DNA of 64,000 bases from Panulirus ornatus. Taxonomy: Eukaryota; Arthropoda; Malacostraca; Decapoda; Palinuridae. The position numbers and the translations under genes are program-made. Below, one piece after another: positions 59,249 through 64,000 of the stretch. The stretch is taken from the NCBI RefSeq assembly GCF_036320965.1, contig NC_092270.1:16720908-16784907 (forward strand). The letters run 5' to 3'. Within the stretch, counting starts at the first letter, position 1; every line of letters starts with the position of its first letter. The notes below the pieces were generated by a model. It was given only the letters and a program-made list of their open reading frames with translations, did not search any database and was not told the origin of the DNA.

Positions 59249-59318
59249 TCCCTCAAAGGCCCAGTCCTCTGTTCTTAACGCTACCTCGCTATCGCGGGAA
59301 ATAGCGAATAGTATGAAA
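59245..59318 (+). mobile_element. Hairpin element, 5'-truncated
   Basis: The copy starts at the hairpin loop (ATTCCCTCAAAGGCCCAG), then CTCTGTTC, the tail with GCTACCTCGC and CGCGGGAAATAGCGAATAG, and an A-rich end. (AT)n flanks it on both sides. Confidence 0.8.
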
Positions 59319-59320
59319 AA

Positions 59321-59328
<8 letters not shown>

Positions 59329-59386
<58 letters not shown>
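59329..59386. repeat. (AT)n followed by (GA)n
   Basis: About 30 bp of AT repeat and 27 bp of GA repeat directly after the hairpin-element tail. Confidence 0.95.
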
Positions 59387-59389
<3 letters not shown>

Positions 59390-59449
59390 ACGAGATCACA
59401 ACCATTCTAGATTAATCATCAAATCCTCTAGGTCGATTATAATTATATA

Positions 59450-59829
59450 TGTGTCGGATATATGTGTCAGAGGTGGAGGGAACGAGGAGAAGAGGGAGAC
59501 CAAATTGGAGGTGGAAAGATGGAGTGAAGAAGATTTTGTGTGATCGGGGCCTGAACATGCAGGAGGGTGAAAGGAGGGCAAGGAATAGAGTGAATTGGAG
59601 CGATGTGGTATACCGGGGTTGACGTGCTGTCAGTGGATTGAATCAGAGCATGTGAAGCGTCTGGGGTAAACCATGGAAAGCTGTGTAGGTATGTATATTT
59701 GCGTGTGTGGACGTATGTATATACATGTGTATGGGGGTGGGTTGGGCCATTTCTTTCGTCTGTTTCCTTGCGCTACCTCGCAAACGCGGGAGACAGCGAC
59801 AAAGCAAAAAAAAAAAAAAAAAAAAAAAA
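59450..59829 (+). mobile_element. LINE-A 3' end, short-3'UTR subfamily, poly(A)
   Basis: From the codons for YVSEVEGTRRRGRP through NWSDVVYRG, the shortened 3' UTR, CAAACGCGGGAGACAGCGAC and poly(A) to 59829. It duplicates the C-terminus of the copy at 57658 and closes the composite insertion: the poly(A) abuts the target-site copy at 59830. Confidence 0.85.
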
Positions 59830-60872
59830 TTTGAATGGAGAAAAACTGGAGTAAGTGAAATGTTTTAGATATCTGGGAGTGGATTTAGCAGCAGATGGAA
59901 ACATGGAAGTGGAAGTGAGTCACAGGGTGGGGGAGGAAGCAAAGGTTCTGAGAGCGTTGAAGGATGTGTGGAACGCGAGAACGTTATCTTGGAGAGCAAA
60001 AATGGGTAAGTTTAAAGGAATAGTGGTTCCAACAATGTTATATGGTTGCGAAGCATGGGCTGTAGATAGGGTTGTGCAGAGGAGGGTGGATGTATTGGAA
60101 ATGAAATTATTGAGGACAATATGTGGTGTGAGGTGGTTTGATCAAGTAAGTCATGAAAGGGTGAGAGAGATGTGTGGTAATAAAAAGAGAGTGGTTGAGA
60201 GAGCAGAAGAGGGTGTGTTGAAATGGTTTGGACACATGGAGAGAATGAGTGAGGAAAGATTGACAAAAAGGATATATGTGTCAGAGGTGGAGGGAACGAG
60301 AAGCAGGAGACCATATCGGAGGTGGAAGGATGGAGTGAAAAAGATTTTGAGCAATCGGAGCCTGACATACAGGAGGATGAAAGGTGTGCAAGGAATAGAG
60401 TGAATTGGAATGATGTGATATACCAGGGTCGACATGCTGTCAGTGGATTGAACCAGGGCATGTAAAACATCCGGGGTAAACCATGGAAGGTCTGTGGGGC
60501 CTGGATGTGGAAAGGGAGCTGTGGTTTTGGTGCATCATACATGACAGCTAGAGAATGAGCGAGAATGACTGTGACTTTTTTTGTCTGTTTCTGGCACTGC
60601 CTTGATGGAAGTGGGAGGGAGGGGATTCTATTTCGTATGTGGAGGTGGTGATGGGAATGGATGAAGACAGCAAGTATGGATATGTACATGTGTATATATG
60701 TATATCTGTGTATGGATATGTATGTATACATTGAAATATATATGTGTGTATATGGGCATGTGTGAGCATTTATGTATATGCATGTGTTTGTGGAAGGTTG
60801 GGCCATTCTTCGTAAGTTTCCTTGCGCTACCTCACTAATGTAGTAGATAGTAGTTAAGTTTAATAAATACAA
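59830..60872 (+). mobile_element. Older LINE-A copy, right half
   Basis: Continues the copy at 56800-57657: 'KCFRYLGVDLAADGNMEVE', the C-terminal domain in an open frame (59855-60403, then frameshifted), a long diverged 3' UTR and a decayed tail (GCGCTACCTCACTAATGTAG). CpG sites of the tail have become TG/CA. Confidence 0.85.
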
Positions 60873-60875
60873 ATA

Positions 60876-61318
60876 AAAAAATACTTGCCGTTTCCCGTAT
60901 CAGCGAGGTAGCAGTTGGAAGCAGACGAAGAATGGACCATCCACTCATATACACATATATATGCATAAACACCCATACCCGCACATATACATACACAGAC
61001 ATGTACATATATACACTTGTACATGTTCATACTTGCTCGCCTTCATCCATTCCTTGCACTACCCTGCCCCCACAGGAAACAGCATCGCTACCCCCACTTC
61101 AATGAGGTGGCGCCAGGAAAACAGACAAAAAAAGCCACATTCGTTCACACTTAGTCTCTAGTTGTCATGTGCAATGCACCAAAATCACAGCTCTCTATTC
61201 ATATCCAGGCCCCACAGACCTTTCCATGCTTTACTCCAGATGTTTCACATGCCTTGGTTCAGTCCATTGATAGCATGTTGATCCCGGTTTACCACATTCC
61301 TCCAATTTACTCTATTCC
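60876..61318 (-). mobile_element. Old LINE-A 3' UTR fragment
   Basis: Minus-strand decayed tail (GCCGTTTCCCGTATCAGCGAGGTAGC on the plus strand) and 3' UTR, ending near the last codons at about 61318, where the next copy's tail begins. Confidence 0.75.
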
Positions 61319-62810
61319 TTATTTATTACTTATCATACTTTGTTGCTGTCTCCTGTGTTAGCGAGGTAGCATAAGGAAATTGATGAAAGAATGGCCCAAC
61401 CCACCCACATACACATGCATATACATACACGTCCACACATGCACATATACATACCTATACATTTCAACATATACAGATATATACATACACAGACATATAC
61501 ATATATACACATGTACATAATTCATACTTGCTGCCTTTATTCCTTCCCGTTGCCACCCCGCCTTACCTGAAATGACAACCTCCTCCCTCTGCACGCATGC
61601 GAGGAAAAGACAACAAAGGCTACATTCATTCACACTCAGTCTCTAGCTGTCATGTATAATGCACCGAAACCACAGCTCCCTTTCCACATCCAGGCCCCAC
61701 AAAACTTTCCATGATTTACCCCAGATGCTTCACATGCCCTGGGTTGATCCACTGACAGCACGTCGACCCCGGTATACCACATCGTTCCGATTCACTGTAT
61801 TCCTTGCACACCTTTCACCCTCCTGCATGTTCAGGCCCCGATCACTCAAAATCTTTTTCACTCCATCCTTCCACCTCCAATTTGGTCTCCCACTTCTCCT
61901 CTTTCCCTCCACCTCTGACACATATATCCTCTTTGTCAATCTTTCCTCACTCACTCTTCTCATGTGACCAAACCATTTCAAAACACCCTCTTCTGCTCTC
62001 TCAACCAAACTCTTTTTATTACCACACATCTCTCTTACCCTTTCATTACTTACTCAATCAAACCACCTCACACCACATATTGTCCTCAAACATCTTATTT
62101 CCAACACATCCACCCTCCTCCGCACAACCCTATCTATAGCCCATGCCTCGCAATCATATAACTTTGTTGACACTAATATTCCTTCAAACATACCCATTTT
62201 TGCTTTCCGAGATAATGTTCTCGCCTTCCACACATTTTTCGACGCTCCCAGAACTTTCGCCCTCTCCCCACCTTGTGACTCACTTCCACTTCCATGGTTC
62301 CATCCGCTGCCAAATCCACTCCCAGATATCTAAAACACTTCACTTCCTTTAGTTTTTCTCCATTCAAACTTACCTCCCAATTTACTTGTCCCTCAACCCT
62401 ATTGTACTTAATAACTTTGCTCTTATTCACATTTACTCTCAGCTTTCTTCTTTCACACACTACCAAATTCAGTCACCAGCTTCTGCAATTTCTCATCCGA
62501 ATCAGCCACCAGCGCTGTATTATCAGCAAACAACAACTGTCTCACTTCCCAAGCTCTCTCATCCACAACAGACTGCATACTTGCCCCTGTTTCCAAAACT
62601 CTTGCATTCACCTCCCTAACAACCCCATCCATAAACAAATTAAACAACAATGGAGACATCGTGCACCCCTGCCGCAAACCAACATTCTCCGGGAACCAAT
62701 CACTTTCCTCTCTTTCAGTAGACTTGTACACATGCCTTACATCCTTGATAAAAACTTTTCACTGCTCCCGTCCCCTTTAGTCACCTTCTACGACATGTGA
62801 GGATTGCATG
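61319..62810 (-). mobile_element. LINE-A deletion derivative retaining both ends
   Basis: The minus-strand copy has tail, long 3' UTR, C-terminal domain and RT to the codons for AVKSFYQG (62765). This is joined directly to 5' UTR sequence (62766-62805: CCCGTCCCCTTTAGTCACCTTCTACGACATG on the plus strand). The endonuclease, linker and RT N-terminus are missing. Frames at 61730-62029, 62173-62466 and 62453-62731 are broken. Confidence 0.8.
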
Positions 62811-62877
62811 GGAAATAACCTAGAGGAATTCATTTGGCTGCAGTATCCTTTGATTTTTAGTTATAACAATTCCTAAA

Positions 62878-62995
62878 CTACCCCTAGGGGGATAAGTGAG
62901 AAAGACTACTGCCCATTTAACTCCTGCATATTGAAGAAGATGACTAAGAGGGTTGTGAGTGGAAGTAGCCACCTGAGGATTTTTTCCTTGAAGGC
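62878..62995 (+). mobile_element. Old LINE-A 5' UTR fragment
   Basis: CCTAGGGGGATAAGTGAG..GACTACTGCCC..GAAGAAGATGACTAAGAGGG.. and CTTGAAGGCTCAG match the LINE-A 5' UTR in plus orientation with many substitutions. Confidence 0.65.
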
Positions 62996-63619
62996 TCAGT
63001 CATCTGCAAATTTGTATAAAAGAAAGAAAAAAGGTACTAAGTCTGAGTAATAATCTCAAAGTACATTATCCTTATCTTTGAGAACAGAAAATGTTGCTTC
63101 AAATGCAAAAACAGGAGACACCAATATGTGTTAAATAGCCTTAAGAATAATTGAAGTGACTGTGAAATGATGGGAGAGACATGTTCAAAAAAGAAAATAC
63201 GTGATGCATACATGCATATGGATAGTCATATCATGTTGAAAAAACTAATACATACAGCATATGGTTAATCATATTATGATGTACGTGTTACCCAACTGCT
63301 CTTGCCTCTAGTTACACCATGAGTAAAAAGTCGCTGGTAAAGCTATTATGTCGGAGTTCAGTCTAGTCAAAGAAATTCCCATCCAAAGGGAGTCCATCCT
63401 TTCCTTGCTTCTTATTGTAGTGAGGCCTGGAAGCTGTGGGAACCCAAGGAGAAAGGGCCTTAGGATTATATGATTATAATAGAAATGATATGTTTATTTT
63501 AGTTTCTTGAGGAATATGGTTAATTTGAGTATTATATTATTATTTTAAAACAGTTATTTTTATACAGATCTTTGCTTTTCTGATGAAATATTATATTTGT
63601 TTTTGCTATGATTATATTT
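62996..63619. other. No gene recognised; second copy of an unknown repeat
   Basis: AT-rich sequence. Segment 63373-63450 resembles 54780-54855. No coding signal was seen. Confidence 0.45.
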
Positions 63620-64000
63620 TTATCAGTAAATTAGATGTTCTGTGGCTAGGATGTTCTTGCAGACCAGGCATCTTGGTGTGAAGTTATATGTCAGGTATGA
63701 CTGGAGGTATTTGATGAATACAGATGGATTGAAGTGGACCAGCACAACTCCCTTTCTTTTGTTCCTCATGTAGAAAGTTATCCAGCCTGTTACTTCAGCT
63801 CTGGGATAGCCATGCTGGTCCATTGACTTTGCCACAAAGAATTAATGATTTCACTCCCAAGGAAAGGCTGGATCAAGCTTAAGCTCCTGAAGGATCAGAA
63901 CTAATCCTTTAAGTTTTGATGATGAATCAGCCAACCAGTCTGCCTGTATATTTGTGTAAATCTTATATTGGCAAGGCACCCATATGAAGATAACTTTATT
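63620..64000 (-). pseudogene. RNase H and Cys/His tail of another LINE (partial)
   Basis: Minus strand from 64000: 'KVIFIWVPCQYKIYTNIQADWLAD' resembles the RNase H segment WVPgHxGIxGNExADxLA, with the His replaced by Tyr. Two in-frame stops follow. The frame then continues as 'VHFNPSVFIKYLQSYLTYNFTPRCLVCKNILATEHLIY', matching the C-terminal PxCxxC..TxEHxL motif found after RNase H in I/Jockey/R1-like LINEs. LINE-A has no such domain, so this is a different family. The rest lies beyond the window edge. Confidence 0.6.

Overview
This is a repeat-dominated animal genomic window, most likely from an arthropod and probably a decapod crustacean. The evidence is intron-style splice acceptors, tandem-array C2H2 zinc-finger genes, abundant (AT)n, (CA)n and (GA)n microsatellites, a Penelope-like element, a mariner-type transposase relic, and dozens of copies of one APE-type LINE. 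The taxon is an inference from overall style; no single-copy marker was recognised.

The dominant component, roughly half of the window, is one non-LTR retrotransposon family, called LINE-A here. A complete copy is about 3.55 kb. It has a 5' UTR of about 180 bp, one frame of about 985 codons (AP-type endonuclease, reverse transcriptase, then a C-terminal 'WFGHMERM...GRPNWRWKDG' domain), and a 3' UTR with an alternating-purine/pyrimidine microsatellite. It ends in a conserved hairpin-like tail (GCTACCTCGC..AACGCGGGAGACAGCGAC) followed by (AAAT)n or poly(A). Target-site duplications of 10-14 bp were found around several copies: 12 bp at 30955/34529, 14 bp at 13138/14787, 10 bp at 43228/46828, 13 bp at 35178/38188, and 11 bp at 51756/51814. 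These fix the element ends. A younger-looking subfamily with a shortened 3' UTR and poly(A) tail has its own diagnostic residues.

A second, smaller family ('hairpin element', about 240 bp when complete) appears to be a parasite or derivative of LINE-A. Its head matches the LINE-A 5' UTR, its middle is a strong GAACAGAG..CTCTGTTC hairpin, and its tail carries the same 20-odd nucleotide core as the LINE-A 3' end. The tail contains a well-placed ATG. One copy sits inside a zinc-finger gene and supplies the only ATG in frame with the finger array; another supplies the ATG of a chimeric LINE frame.

Layout: 1-7995, minus-strand LINE-A copies, one with an 866-codon open frame. 8.0-12.1 kb, zinc-finger gene A, damaged. 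12.1-16 kb, plus-strand LINE-A copies. 16-21.5 kb, LINE-A plus a cluster of hairpin elements and (AT)n. 21.5-30.6 kb, minus-strand LINE-A copies including a tandem array of a truncated 1.5 kb unit. 31-34.5 kb, a near-intact full-length LINE-A. 34.5-39.9 kb, a Penelope-like element split by a LINE-A that is itself split by another LINE-A. 39.9-43.2 kb, mostly unassigned sequence with a pogo/Tigger-like end. 43.2-46.8 kb, a complete but decayed LINE-A. 46.8-53.3 kb, mostly unassigned, with an inverted pair of tRNA-like SINE heads and a mariner transposase relic. 53.3-54.4 kb, intact zinc-finger gene B, a paralogue of gene A with the same splice-acceptor-to-ATG spacing. 55-63 kb, more nested LINE-A. 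63.6-64 kb, an RNase H/Cys-His tail fragment of a different LINE.

The only host gene that looks intact is zinc-finger gene B. Everything else with long open frames is transposon-derived.
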